Shown here: positions 1-7,638 of the stretch, piece after piece | Layout: each line of letters starts with the position of its first letter | Position numbering within the stretch: the first letter of the stretch is position 1 | Assembly: GCA_002316235.1 (NCBI GenBank) | Contig: DCDD01000162.1 | Span: forward strand, 1 to 8,043 | DNA length: 8,043 bases | DNA from: Bacteroidales bacterium UBA1064 | GTDB taxonomy: Bacteria; Bacteroidota; Bacteroidia; Bacteroidales; Tenuifilaceae | Reading direction: 5' to 3' | The notes under the pieces: generated by a model | The model's database searches: none | What the model saw: the letters and a program-made list of their open reading frames with translations, nothing else | What the model was told of the DNA's origin: nothing | Program-made: the position numbers and the translations under genes

Positions 1-1592
1 CCCTTGTCATCAACCAGAATGAAAGCAGGAAAGTCGGAAACCTCAATCATGTAAACTGCCTCCATTCCAAGCTCGGGGTACTCCAGCAGCTCCACCTTTT
101 TAATATTCTCGTGCGCAAGAATGGCAGCAGGTCCGCCTATGCTTCCCAGGTAAAAGCCTCCATATTTCTTGCAGGCCTCAGTAACTGCGGCGCTCCTGTT
201 ACCCTTGGCAATCATCACGAGGCTTGCTCCCTGCGACTGGAATGCATCAACATAGGAGTCCATCCGGCCGGCAGTGGTGGGGCCGAAAGAGCCCGATGGC
301 ATACCCTCTGGGGTTTTAGCGGGACCGGCGTAGTAAACCGGATGATCCTTAAGGTACTGAGGCAGCCCCTCCCCCCTATCCATACGCTCCTTAAGTCGGG
401 CATGGGCAATATCGCGGGCCACAACAATTTTGCCGCTTAACGAAAGTCGTGTGCCAACCGGGTGCTTCGATAGCTCGGCTCGAATAGTCTCCATTGGCTG
501 ATTCAGGTCTATACCAACAGCGCCTTCCTCATCAGGTTTACGCCACTGCTCGGGGATAAACCTTCCCGGGTTGTTTTCCAACTTTTCAACCCATATACCG
601 TGGCGGTTTATCTTGGCCTTTACATTCCTATCGGCCACGCATGATACCCCGATTCCTACCGGACAGGATGCGCCATGGCGGGGAAGCCTGATAATCCTAA
701 CATCCAGGGCAAGGTACTTGCCCCCGAACTGTGCACCAAGTCCTATACTGTTGGCTGCACGGAAAATTTTCTCCTCAAGCTCCAAATCCCTGAAAGCCTG
801 CCCAAACTCATTCCCCTTAACGGGCAGGTTGTCGAGATACTTAGCCGAGGCTAGCTTTACCGTTTTTAGGGTTTCCTCGGCCGATGTGCCGCCAACTACA
901 ATGGCAATATGGTAGGGTGGGCAGGCAGCGGTTCCCAAGTTCTTTATTTTCTCAATAAGAAAAGCCTCCAGCTTCTCGGGGTTAAGCAAGGCCTTTGTTT
1001 CCTGAAATAGCATGCTCTTATTGGCTGAACCTCCGCCCTTGGCGATGAACAGGAATTCGTACTCCTCGCCAGTGGTGGCATAGATGTCAATCTGTGCTGG
1101 AAGATTTGTCCCGGAGTTTTTCTCGGAGTACATATCCAGCGCAACTGTTTGCGAGTAGCGCAGACTCTCCTTGGTATAGGTTTGGAAAATTCCCCTTGAA
1201 AGGACTTCGTAATCGTCGGCACCTGTCCATACCCGCTGCCCCTTTTTAGCTACTATTGTTGCAGTTCCCGTATCCTGACACAAGGGAAGTATGCCCTTAG
1301 CGGCAATTTCGGCATTCCTAAGCAGAACAAGGGCAACAAACTTGTCATTCTTACTAGCCTCGGGGTCGTTAAGAATAGCTGCCAGCTGCCTGACGTGCCC
1401 GGTGCGAAGCATGAACGATGTGTCGTGCATGGCTGTTCTGGCCAACAGCTCCAGGCCCTGCGGGTCAACCCTTAGAATATCCTTACCCTCAAATTGCGAA
1501 AGGGAAACAAAATCCCTGGTTAGAAGGTAGTACTCGGTCTCCTCCTCTCCTAAAGGAAACCTTTCCTGGTAGTAAAATTCAGGAACAGCCAT
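1..1592 (-). CDS. fumA: Fumarate hydratase, class I (4Fe-4S type), C-terminus cut by window edge
   Basis: Cytosolic enzyme that interconverts fumarate and L-malate in the TCA cycle or its reductive branch. Translation from the ATG at 1592 stays open for 530 codons to the left edge and ends in the family-typical DFPAFILVDDKG; E. coli FumA/FumB are about 548 residues, so only the last few residues are missing. Both halves of the class I fold are present. The three cysteines that ligate the [4Fe-4S] cluster in this family are seen at C105 (ILPLCQDTGTA), C224 (TAACPPYHIA) and C318 (GIGVSCVADRN), at the same spacing as in E. coli FumA. The C-terminal domain is recognised by GPTTAGRMDSYVD and IGGPAAILA. 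The start is 17 nt after the stop of the CAP-domain gene, so it is probably the last or a late gene of a three-gene transcript. A class I tartrate dehydratase is an alternative, but the single-chain FumA layout argues for fumarase. Confidence 0.95.
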   Translation of the reverse strand, partial: MAVPEFYYQERFPLGEEETEYYLLTRDFVSLSQFEGKDILRVDPQGLELLARTAMHDTSFMLRTGHVRQLAAILNDPEASKNDKFVALVLLRNAEIAAKGILPLCQDTGTATIVAKKGQRVWTGADDYEVLSRGIFQTYTKESLRYSQTVALDMYSEKNSGTNLPAQIDIYATTGEEYEFLFIAKGGGSANKSMLFQETKALLNPEKLEAFLIEKIKNLGTAACPPYHIAIVVGGTSAEETLKTVKLASAKYLDNLPVKGNEFGQAFRDLELEEKIFRAANSIGLGAQFGGKYLALDVRIIRLPRHGASCPVGIGVSCVADRNVKAKINRHGIWVEKLENNPGRFIPEQWRKPDEEGAVGIDLNQPMETIRAELSKHPVGTRLSLSGKIVVARDIAHARLKERMDRGEGLPQYLKDHPVYYAGPAKTPEGMPSGSFGPTTAGRMDSYVDAFQSQGASLVMIAKGNRSAAVTEACKKYGGFYLGSIGGPAAILAHENIKKVELLEYPELGMEAVYMIEVSDFPAFILVDDK

Positions 1593-1609
1593 TTTGGTTG
1601 AATTTTATG

Positions 1610-2470
1610 TTAACGACTAAGTAGAAAAATCTGCGTAACAAAAACCTTCCCATCGGCAGACTGCACAACTCCAATGCCGGTAAGGTCGAAGCTTCCCTCT
1701 ATGGTCTCTCGTTGCCTGGTGCTGGCCATCCAGCTGTTAAACACCTCCTTGGCAGTGTAGTAGTTATAGGCAATTATTTCGGTCATGGCAACAGCATTCA
1801 TCTTTGAAAGCAACGCCTTCATGGGGTTATCGTACCCCGGAGGACCTATAGGCGCTCTACCGGCTGCCATTTGCCCGGAGTAGTTCACCGCTTCGGCCTT
1901 AACCACATCGTTGCTTTTCAGTGCGCTAAGCCCTAATCCTTTACGATGCTCATTTATCAGCCCTAATAGTTCTGACTCAAAGTCTGATGCAACAATTTTA
2001 GGGCGTTCCTGACTTTTGACAAATATCTGGGTGTAGAAGTAGGTGCCGTTGGGCGCCTGGGCAATCCCAATTCCGGTTAGGTTAAAATCACCCTCAATAT
2101 TTTTTTTATGCCCAGGGCTTAACAACCAGCCGTCAACTATGTCCTGAGCCGAGTTGTAGCCGTTGGCAACATTTTCGGCCCCGGAAGTAATGTCCAAAAA
2201 ACCGCTTAGCCGTTCAAATCGCTCTTCAAAACCCTTATGGCTAAAGGGAACCTTACCTTCGGCCATGTTCAACGAGTGCTGGTAGGCCTCCTTTCGAATA
2301 TAGCTATTAGGAGCCAGCTCTCCCAGCCCAATAGATTTTCTATGCGCATTTACCAGGCGGTGAACCTCGTTCTCCAGCTGTGAAATGCTCAACTCATTTT
2401 CGTTCTGAGCTGGCAAAAATCCGCTCATAAGGACGGAGGCAAGAAAAATCAAGACAAATTTCTTCTTCAT
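1610..2470 (-). CDS. Secreted protein with two tandem CAP/SCP domains, the second degenerate
   Basis: 286 residues. The N-terminus is a Sec signal peptide (MKKK, hydrophobic stretch 5-20, likely cleavage near the LPA-Q at 19-22) with no lipobox cysteine, so it should be exported to the periplasm or outside. Two copies of the CAP (CRISP/antigen 5/PR-1, SCP) fold follow, about residues 30-153 and 163-284, aligning without gaps at an offset of 132 over at least 69-153. Copy 1 keeps the usual CAP cavity residues: H78 (PFSHKG), E99 (GAENVA) and H121 (LSPGHKKNI). In copy 2 the equivalents are P210, E231 and Q253, so only the glutamate remains, while the structural W (115/247) and the EGxFxLTGIG motif are kept. 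CAP proteins have varied and mostly unknown bacterial roles, and no substrate is predicted here. It lies between the ArsC-like and fumarase genes with 17-nt gaps on both sides. Domain call is firm; function is unknown. Confidence 0.9.
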   Translation of the reverse strand: MKKKFVLIFLASVLMSGFLPAQNENELSISQLENEVHRLVNAHRKSIGLGELAPNSYIRKEAYQHSLNMAEGKVPFSHKGFEERFERLSGFLDITSGAENVANGYNSAQDIVDGWLLSPGHKKNIEGDFNLTGIGIAQAPNGTYFYTQIFVKSQERPKIVASDFESELLGLINEHRKGLGLSALKSNDVVKAEAVNYSGQMAAGRAPIGPPGYDNPMKALLSKMNAVAMTEIIAYNYYTAKEVFNSWMASTRQRETIEGSFDLTGIGVVQSADGKVFVTQIFLLSR

Positions 2471-2487
2471 CAGGACAAACTATTTAT

Positions 2488-2832
2488 TTATTTAAAGAGT
2501 ACATCCATATTTTCAGGAGGAATAGCCAGCACGGCTTTATACCTGCCCACCACGATGGGTCGTTGGAGAATGGCGGGGTTATCAACATAAATTTGAACCC
2601 ATTCATCATCGGAAAAGTTTTTCCCCTTCAGGTACATCTTGTAGTAATCATCCTGAGTTCGGGCTAGCTGGCTTGGTTTAATATTCGACTTTAGGAATAT
2701 CTCTCGAACCTCATCTGCCCGGAGCCCCTCCTTCATATAGTTTTTAACCTCAAACTCTATCCCCCTGCTACTCAAATACTCTAAACCCTTTCTGCTCTTT
2801 GCACATCGAGGGTTATGGTATATTTTCAGCAT
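2488..2832 (-). CDS. ArsC/Spx/YfgD-family thioredoxin-fold protein (arsenate reductase-like)
   Basis: 114-residue cytosolic protein of the ArsC family. True members reduce arsenate with glutaredoxin or glutathione; many relatives (YfgD, Spx) have other or unknown roles. The start IYHNPRCAKSRKGLEYL carries the family's catalytic cysteine at C10. LAR at 56-58 aligns R58 with the arsenate-binding Arg60 of E. coli ArsC, and QRPIVV at 90-95 aligns R91 with Arg94. The third arginine (Arg107 of E. coli ArsC, in LCRPSE) is replaced by I104 in LAIPPE. The length matches short YfgD-type members rather than the 141-residue plasmid ArsC. No arsB, acr3 or arsR gene is in the window, so arsenic resistance is doubtful. 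It is probably the first gene of the minus-strand transcript: the ATG at 2832 is preceded by an A/T-rich leader, and the CAP gene starts 17 nt after its stop. Confidence 0.88.
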   Translation of the reverse strand: MLKIYHNPRCAKSRKGLEYLSSRGIEFEVKNYMKEGLRADEVREIFLKSNIKPSQLARTQDDYYKMYLKGKNFSDDEWVQIYVDNPAILQRPIVVGRYKAVLAIPPENMDVLFK

Positions 2833-2973
2833 AAAATATTTTTTTTGAAAGTTACAAAAAAATGGCGATGGTTTTACCCGCTATAATTCTTATATGTGAA
2901 ATTAGCAATTTTACAAAATTACCTTACTTTTATACGGGTATTACAGAAAAAATGCCACTAAAAGCTACGATAA
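2833..2973. promoter_or_regulatory. Divergent intergenic region with weak Bacteroidota-type promoter matches and an inverted repeat
   Basis: These 141 bp separate the outward-reading ArsC-like (minus) and SGNH (plus) genes and should hold both promoters. Plus strand: TTAG at 2902-2905, 19 bp, then TACTTTTA at 2925-2932, close to the Bacteroidota form TTTG-N19-21-TAnnTTTG with one mismatch in each box. Minus strand: TAACTTTC (plus positions 2847-2854) matches the -7 box except for its last base and would place the start only a few bases before the ArsC-like ATG; no good -33 box was found there. An inverted repeat, TACCCGCTATA at 2875-2885 and TATACGGGTA at 2931-2940 (one bulged base), sits between the two genes, and its right arm overlaps the plus-strand -7 candidate. 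The intergenic role is secure; the individual boxes are weak. Confidence 0.4.
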
Positions 2974-4500
2974 ATGATTAAGCCTTTTAAAACCCTTTTG
3001 TTTCTGCTATCGGTTTTCATCGTGTTTCTAGGAATTTCGTTTTTCTTCCCAAGCGGAAAGAAAAACATTGCCAAAATCACCCTGTATGTTCCTTCCACCG
3101 ACAGCCTGCTTGGGGCCATCACCTCAAAACCAGCAATGGCAGAACAACCAGAAGCAAACAAGAAACCACCCATAATGCTCAATGCTGAAGTAGATTCAAA
3201 TAAAACCGTGCTACCCACCCCTGAAAATGGCGAATTCAAAAAATCAATGATGAAAACCGACACGTTGACAAGGAATACATCGTTGGCATACTCCACAAAC
3301 AGCACTGCTACCGACAAAATTGTTCCTATTGAATTTACTACCGAGGCCCTGGGTAGCTTCTTCGCCGCTTTAAAAAATGGGGAGGCCGGCAGCTCCCAGG
3401 TTAGGGTTCTACACTTTGGCGACTCACAGGTTGAGGGCGATCGGATTTCTGACTATCTACGTTCGGTGTTACAGGAAAAGTATGGTGGTTACGGCCCAGG
3501 CATTCTTCCTGCCTACCCACAAAACTACCAACCTTACGGAATCAGGCAATCGGCGTCAAAAGGGTGGAATTATTCCAACCTTCTCCAACCCAACGAGATG
3601 GTGAGGAAATATGGTATCCTGGGTGGATTATCGGAGACTAACGATAAGGATGCTACCGAGTACATTCGCTTCAAGAAAAATGCAAGAGATGCCAGAAATG
3701 CCCTGTTCGATAGGATAAGAGTATTCTATGGAAAAAATGATGGTCCCTGTATGCTGCAGCTTCTGAAGGATGGAGAGGTGGCTGATACCGAAATACTTCA
3801 ACAAGCTCAAACGCTGGCACAGCATTCCTTCACAATTAGCCCCGATGCTAAAACCGTTGAGCTTCAACTCGTCAACACGGGTCATATCCTGATATATGGT
3901 CTATCGCTTGAATCGGAGCGGGGTATTTACGTTGACAATATTCCCCTAAGGGGAAGCTCGGGCGAAATTTTTACGGGATTCGACCATGAGCTGGCCAGGC
4001 AGCTGTTCGGTATGCTTAACGTGAAGCTGGTTATCCTGCAATTCGGTTTGAATGTAGCCCCGGGCAACCTAACCAGCTACGACTACTACGAAGAGCGTCT
4101 CTACAAGCAGGTAATGGCCATCAAATCGTTTAAACCCGATGTTTCCGTTCTCATCATCGGCATTTCGGATATGCTGCGCAGGGTTGATGGCCGGCTCGAA
4201 ACCTATCCCAGCATCGAGAAGATCAGGGATGCTCAACGGAGTGCGGCTTTCAGGTCGGGTGCGGCTTTCTGGGATTGCTACCGGGCAATGGGAGGGAAAA
4301 ACTCCATGCTCACATGGGTCAATTCCAATCCTCCGCTTGGGTCAATGGATTACGCTCACTTCACCTACAGGGGGGCCAGGGTGATTGCCGGGAAACTTAC
4401 AAAATCGCTGCTTGAAGCCTTTGATAGGTATAGTTTCCCCGAAAGCTCCGCTATACCAACCGAAGCAATTGCCAGACCCGACAGTACCCAGGGTGGTTGA
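2974..4500 (+). CDS. Membrane-anchored SGNH/GDSL hydrolase-fold protein, probable O-acetylation partner
   Basis: 508 residues. An N-terminal membrane segment (about 7-26, after MIKPFK) would act as an uncleaved anchor or signal, leaving the body in the periplasm, followed by a low-complexity linker of about 90 residues. The SGNH fold begins near 142: block I is HFGDSQVEG with the nucleophile S151, block III is LQFGLNVAP with G358 and N360, and block V is MDYAHFTYRG with the catalytic pair D459 and H462. The order is canonical, not the permuted order of AlgX/AlgJ. About 150 residues between blocks I and III (to GIYVDNIPLRGSSG) form an inserted, probably beta-rich domain common in periplasmic members of this kind. 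The next gene, on the same strand 86 nt downstream, is an MBOAT acyltransferase, so it most likely transfers or removes acetyl groups on an envelope glycan, as PatB does beside PatA. A free esterase is the alternative. The ATG at 2974 was chosen because it gives the membrane segment directly. Confidence 0.88.
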   Translation: MIKPFKTLLFLLSVFIVFLGISFFFPSGKKNIAKITLYVPSTDSLLGAITSKPAMAEQPEANKKPPIMLNAEVDSNKTVLPTPENGEFKKSMMKTDTLTRNTSLAYSTNSTATDKIVPIEFTTEALGSFFAALKNGEAGSSQVRVLHFGDSQVEGDRISDYLRSVLQEKYGGYGPGILPAYPQNYQPYGIRQSASKGWNYSNLLQPNEMVRKYGILGGLSETNDKDATEYIRFKKNARDARNALFDRIRVFYGKNDGPCMLQLLKDGEVADTEILQQAQTLAQHSFTISPDAKTVELQLVNTGHILIYGLSLESERGIYVDNIPLRGSSGEIFTGFDHELARQLFGMLNVKLVILQFGLNVAPGNLTSYDYYEERLYKQVMAIKSFKPDVSVLIIGISDMLRRVDGRLETYPSIEKIRDAQRSAAFRSGAAFWDCYRAMGGKNSMLTWVNSNPPLGSMDYAHFTYRGARVIAGKLTKSLLEAFDRYSFPESSAIPTEAIARPDSTQGG

Positions 4501-4586
4501 GCTGAATAATCTGTCAGCATTTTGCCATAAGAAAAAAATCACCACGGGTGGAAGATATCAAAAACGATTAGACCTAAAAGAAAAGA

Positions 4587-6116
4587 ATGGGATCATGGAC
4601 CAACATACTGTCAAGCATCTTCAGCTACACTGAGGGCAATCCCCTGCTATTTACCGAGATGTCGTTCTGGGTGTTTTTTGCCGTACTGCTTACGGGTTAC
4701 TCTTTCATCTACAACCGGCCGTTGGCCCGCAGCGCATACCTGCTTGCGTTCAGCCTTTACTTCTACTACAAATCGAGTGGATTGTTTTTCTTCCTGCTCA
4801 TCTTCTCAACAGTATGCGACTACACCATTGGGCTACTCATTCCCCGCTACAGCTCAAAAACCGCCCGTAAGCTGCTGGTGGCGCTAAGCGTTATCATCAA
4901 CCTTGCCGTGCTCTCCTATTTCAAGTATGCCTACTTCATCACCGAAACGGTTAACCAGCTGTTTGGCTTAAACCTTGAAGTGGTCAACTACCTTTCGGGG
5001 TGGGCAAACGGAATTTTTGGTTCCCACTTCGACACCTCAACCATCATCCTGCCAGCCGGCATTTCGTTCTACACATTCCAAACCATCAGCTACACGGTTG
5101 ACGTTTACCGCCGCAAGGTGGCTCCTGTTAAGAACATCATTGACTTTGGCTTTTATGTTTCGTTCTTTCCCCAGCTGGTGGCCGGCCCCATTGTGAGGGC
5201 AGCCGAGTTTATCCCCCAGCTCTACAGAAAGTTTAGCCTGACCTACAGGGAGTTTGGTCATGCGCTTTTCCTAATTATTGCAGGGTTGGTGAAAAAAATG
5301 GTCATATCGGACTACCTTTCGGTCAACTTTGTGGATAGGGTTTTCGATAACCCGCTTAGCTTCTCGGGATTTGAAAATCTGATGGCCACCTACGGCTATG
5401 CCCTGCAGATATACTGCGATTTCTCGGGATACACCGATATTGCCATCGGGGTTGCCCTTTTACTAGGCTTCAGACTTCCGCCAAACTTCAACTCGCCCTA
5501 TAAAGCAGTCAGCATTGCCGACTTCTGGCATAGGTGGCACATCTCGCTGTCCACATGGCTTCGCGACTACCTCTACATTCCGCTTGGCGGTAGCCGTAAG
5601 GGAAAGGTCAGAACACACCTCAACCTGATGGTTACCATGCTGCTGGGTGGGTTATGGCATGGTGCCAACCTGAAGTTTGTGGTTTGGGGCGGCATCCACG
5701 GGGTTAGCCTTGTTCTGCATAAGCTTTGGACTTCACATTCGCCCAGAGTCAAACGTGCTGACAGCTGGTGGAGAAGGGCGGTTGGCGCATTTTTTACCTT
5801 CCAGCTGGTATCATTCTCCTGGATATTCTTCCGCTCTTCAACGCTTAGCTCCGCCTTCGACATGCTAGGCCAAATATTCACCCGGTTTGGCACCCCCTCC
5901 ATTCCGCAGATGCTGGTATCCTATGCCAAACCATTTGCCCTGATGCTTGCAGGCTTTGCCATTCATTGGCTGCCGTTCAGGGTAAGCGAAGGGGTAAGGG
6001 GTTGGTTCATCGAAACTACAGTTCTCGTAAAACTACTGATTACTGTTATGGCTGTGCTGCTCATCCTCCAGCTCAATTCAGCAGAGCTTCAGCCGTTCAT
6101 CTACTTCAGGTTTTAA
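4587..6116 (+). CDS. AlgI/PatA-type MBOAT membrane O-acyltransferase
   Basis: 509-residue polytopic inner-membrane protein (AlgI of Pseudomonas is about 520). MBOAT proteins of this type take acetyl from a cytoplasmic donor and carry it through the membrane for O-acetylation of a polysaccharide or peptidoglycan. Family motifs in order: ILPAGISFYTFQTISYTVD near 154-172, FFPQLVAGPIVRA at 193-205, YCDFSGYTDIAIG at 276-288, DFWHRWHISLSTWLRDYLY at 312-330 with H315 and H318, IPLGGSRKG at 331-339, and LLGGLWHGAN at 352-361, whose H358 is the invariant MBOAT histidine. H371 follows in GGIHG. Hydrophobic segments fill most of the length, ending near LLILQLNS. The start at 4587 gives the extra amphipathic N-terminus ending in NPLLFTEMSFWVFF that I associate with Bacteroidota members. 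It is paired with the SGNH gene upstream, and no second SGNH or glycosyltransferase gene is in view, so the acetylated target is unknown. Confidence 0.95.
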   Translation: MGSWTNILSSIFSYTEGNPLLFTEMSFWVFFAVLLTGYSFIYNRPLARSAYLLAFSLYFYYKSSGLFFFLLIFSTVCDYTIGLLIPRYSSKTARKLLVALSVIINLAVLSYFKYAYFITETVNQLFGLNLEVVNYLSGWANGIFGSHFDTSTIILPAGISFYTFQTISYTVDVYRRKVAPVKNIIDFGFYVSFFPQLVAGPIVRAAEFIPQLYRKFSLTYREFGHALFLIIAGLVKKMVISDYLSVNFVDRVFDNPLSFSGFENLMATYGYALQIYCDFSGYTDIAIGVALLLGFRLPPNFNSPYKAVSIADFWHRWHISLSTWLRDYLYIPLGGSRKGKVRTHLNLMVTMLLGGLWHGANLKFVVWGGIHGVSLVLHKLWTSHSPRVKRADSWWRRAVGAFFTFQLVSFSWIFFRSSTLSSAFDMLGQIFTRFGTPSIPQMLVSYAKPFALMLAGFAIHWLPFRVSEGVRGWFIETTVLVKLLITVMAVLLILQLNSAELQPFIYFRF

Positions 6117-6376
6117 AATGATGGTATCTTGTTATATATTGATGATAAATGGATGAACGAAAACATAAGCTGCTCCCCTCAACAGGATCAAAATGCATCC
6201 CCAAGTACACTTAGGACGATTTAGAAAAATTCCGCCAGCATAACACCACACTGACACTCAGCCTCAAGTTTAAACCCATACTCCAGCTCAAGGCTGTTTA
6301 TAACAAACCTTCCGGCAACTATCAATAAACCACCGCTCAAAGGCAGCTACTTCCGATTGGGAAATGCAATGGATGT
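6117..6376. other. Convergent intergenic region, no gene identified
   Basis: These 260 bp lie between the 3' ends of the MBOAT gene (plus) and the radical SAM gene (minus). No hairpin followed by a T-run was found, so terminators for the two genes cannot be marked. A 6-bp inverted repeat (CAGCCT near 6261, AGGCTG near 6291) has a loop of about 25 bases and is too weak to call. On the minus strand a frame is open for 41 codons (6224-6346) and ends in TAA at 6221-6223; it lacks an ATG and is bounded upstream by TAG at 6347-6349. It could be chance or decayed coding sequence. Confidence 0.5.
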
Positions 6377-7507
6377 TCACTCCCACACACCTTTCACCAT
6401 TGAGCCGCAGTAAGCGCACTTCCCGTTTTTAAGGTTGATGCTGTAAATGGAAAACCCCCTGCGCTCCAAAACAACCTTGCCGCAATTTGGGCAGGTAGTG
6501 TTTGAGGCATCCATGCTGGGAACATTGCCAATGTAAACATGCTTTAACCCCGCCTTCAGGGCAATATCCCTGGCCCTTATCAGCGTTGAAACAGGGGTTT
6601 GAGGAAGCTGGGTGAGCTTGTAAAGCGGAAAAAACCGGCTGAAATGAAGCGGGTTTTCCGAAAATCCATTTTCAACGAGCCAGCCGCACATCCGCCTGAT
6701 CATGTCCATATCGTCGGTCCACGACGGGATCACCAGGTTGGTAATTTCGAGCCAGACGCCAATTTCGTTAAGAGTTTTCAAGGTGTTCAGCACCGGTTGA
6801 AGCGTTCCCGCCGAAAGCTTCAGGTAAATGTCGTTGCTGAACGATTTCAGGTCGATGTTGGCAGCGTCGAGGTAGGGTGCAAGCGTGCGTAGCGGCCTAT
6901 CGTTTATGTATCCGTTGGAAACAAGCACGTTTCTTACCCCCCGCCGGTGGGCGATTACAGCGGTGTCGAACATGTACTCGTAAAATGAGGTGGGCTCGGA
7001 GTAGGTGTAGGCAATGGACTGGGAGCCAGACGACAGGCATTGCTCCACCACCTGCTCGGGGAAGAGTTCAATATTTCGGGTTTTTCGGGGGCTTGTTTGT
7101 GAAATTTCCCAGTTCTGGCAGTTCATACAGGCAAAGTTGCATCCGGCAGTAGCAATTGAGAAGGACTGCGAACCGGGCAGAAAGTGGTAAAGGGGCTTTT
7201 TCTCGATAGGGTCCACATGAACCGAGCAGGGGTTGCCATAGGCAATGGAGTAAAGCTTGCCGTTGGTGTTCTCCCTGTTGCGACAGTCGCCCGATTCCCC
7301 GGGACGAATAGTGCACTCGTTAGGGCATATTTCACACCTCGCACCCCGTGGGGTTAGCGTGTAAAACATAGCCTCCCTGCTCCATTTCCATGGCTTTTGG
7401 TTGCCGGCAGCCGTTGCCCTTAGACTTGTAAAACGGGTAAGATATAAACCTCCCGCTGCCAGCAGGCTGTCCCTGATAAACTCACGTCGTGTTAACCTTT
7501 TAGCCAC
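6377..7507 (-). CDS. amrS: AmmeMemoRadiSam-family radical SAM enzyme with a Tat-like N-terminus
   Basis: 376 residues, from the pyruvate-formate-lyase-activase-like branch of radical SAM enzymes known as AmrS, usually found with Memo (AmrB) and AMMECR1 (AmrA) proteins; the reaction is not established to my knowledge. The radical SAM cluster motif is C123-x3-C127-x2-C130 (GCNFACMNCQNWEIS), followed by AYTYSEPTSFYEYM at 166-179, SNGYIN at 197-202 and ANIDLKSF at 216-223, typical of this family. Four cysteines lie before the core (C58, C61, C65, C75), and a C-terminal CPNC...CAYC zinc-ribbon-like module has C339, C342, C364 and C367. Residues 6-12, TRREFIR, followed by LLAAGGLYL, resemble a Tat signal. 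The start is GTG at 7507: only three sense codons separate it from an in-frame TAG at 7517-7519 and none is a usual start. The first in-frame ATG (M47) would remove the Tat-like part. No Memo or AMMECR1 gene is in the window. Confidence 0.9.
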   Translation of the reverse strand: MAKRLTRREFIRDSLLAAGGLYLTRFTSLRATAAGNQKPWKWSREAMFYTLTPRGARCEICPNECTIRPGESGDCRNRENTNGKLYSIAYGNPCSVHVDPIEKKPLYHFLPGSQSFSIATAGCNFACMNCQNWEISQTSPRKTRNIELFPEQVVEQCLSSGSQSIAYTYSEPTSFYEYMFDTAVIAHRRGVRNVLVSNGYINDRPLRTLAPYLDAANIDLKSFSNDIYLKLSAGTLQPVLNTLKTLNEIGVWLEITNLVIPSWTDDMDMIRRMCGWLVENGFSENPLHFSRFFPLYKLTQLPQTPVSTLIRARDIALKAGLKHVYIGNVPSMDASNTTCPNCGKVVLERRGFSIYSINLKNGKCAYCGSMVKGVWE

Positions 7508-7638
7508 GCTACCTAGCTATACGTACACAAAATGTTACCCAAAACTTACCTCATAACGGTATCATTAGCCCTACCTGAGGTGGGCAATAAAGTTAACCAT
7601 TACCATACATTTAAGCAAATTTGGGGGGGTAACCCCTG

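Noticed and set aside
111..1530. Plus-strand open frames opposite the fumarase gene
   Set aside because: Shadows of a strongly conserved coding sequence on the minus strand, with no domain of their own.
2952..2981. Nine-codon upstream frame (MPLKATIND) whose stop overlaps the SGNH gene start
   Set aside because: Overlap of a tiny frame with a start is easily chance in A/T-rich leader DNA; no repeats, rare-codon run or attenuator hairpin supports a leader peptide.
6117..6376. Bidirectional terminator between the convergent genes
   Set aside because: No stable short-loop stem followed by a T-run on either strand.
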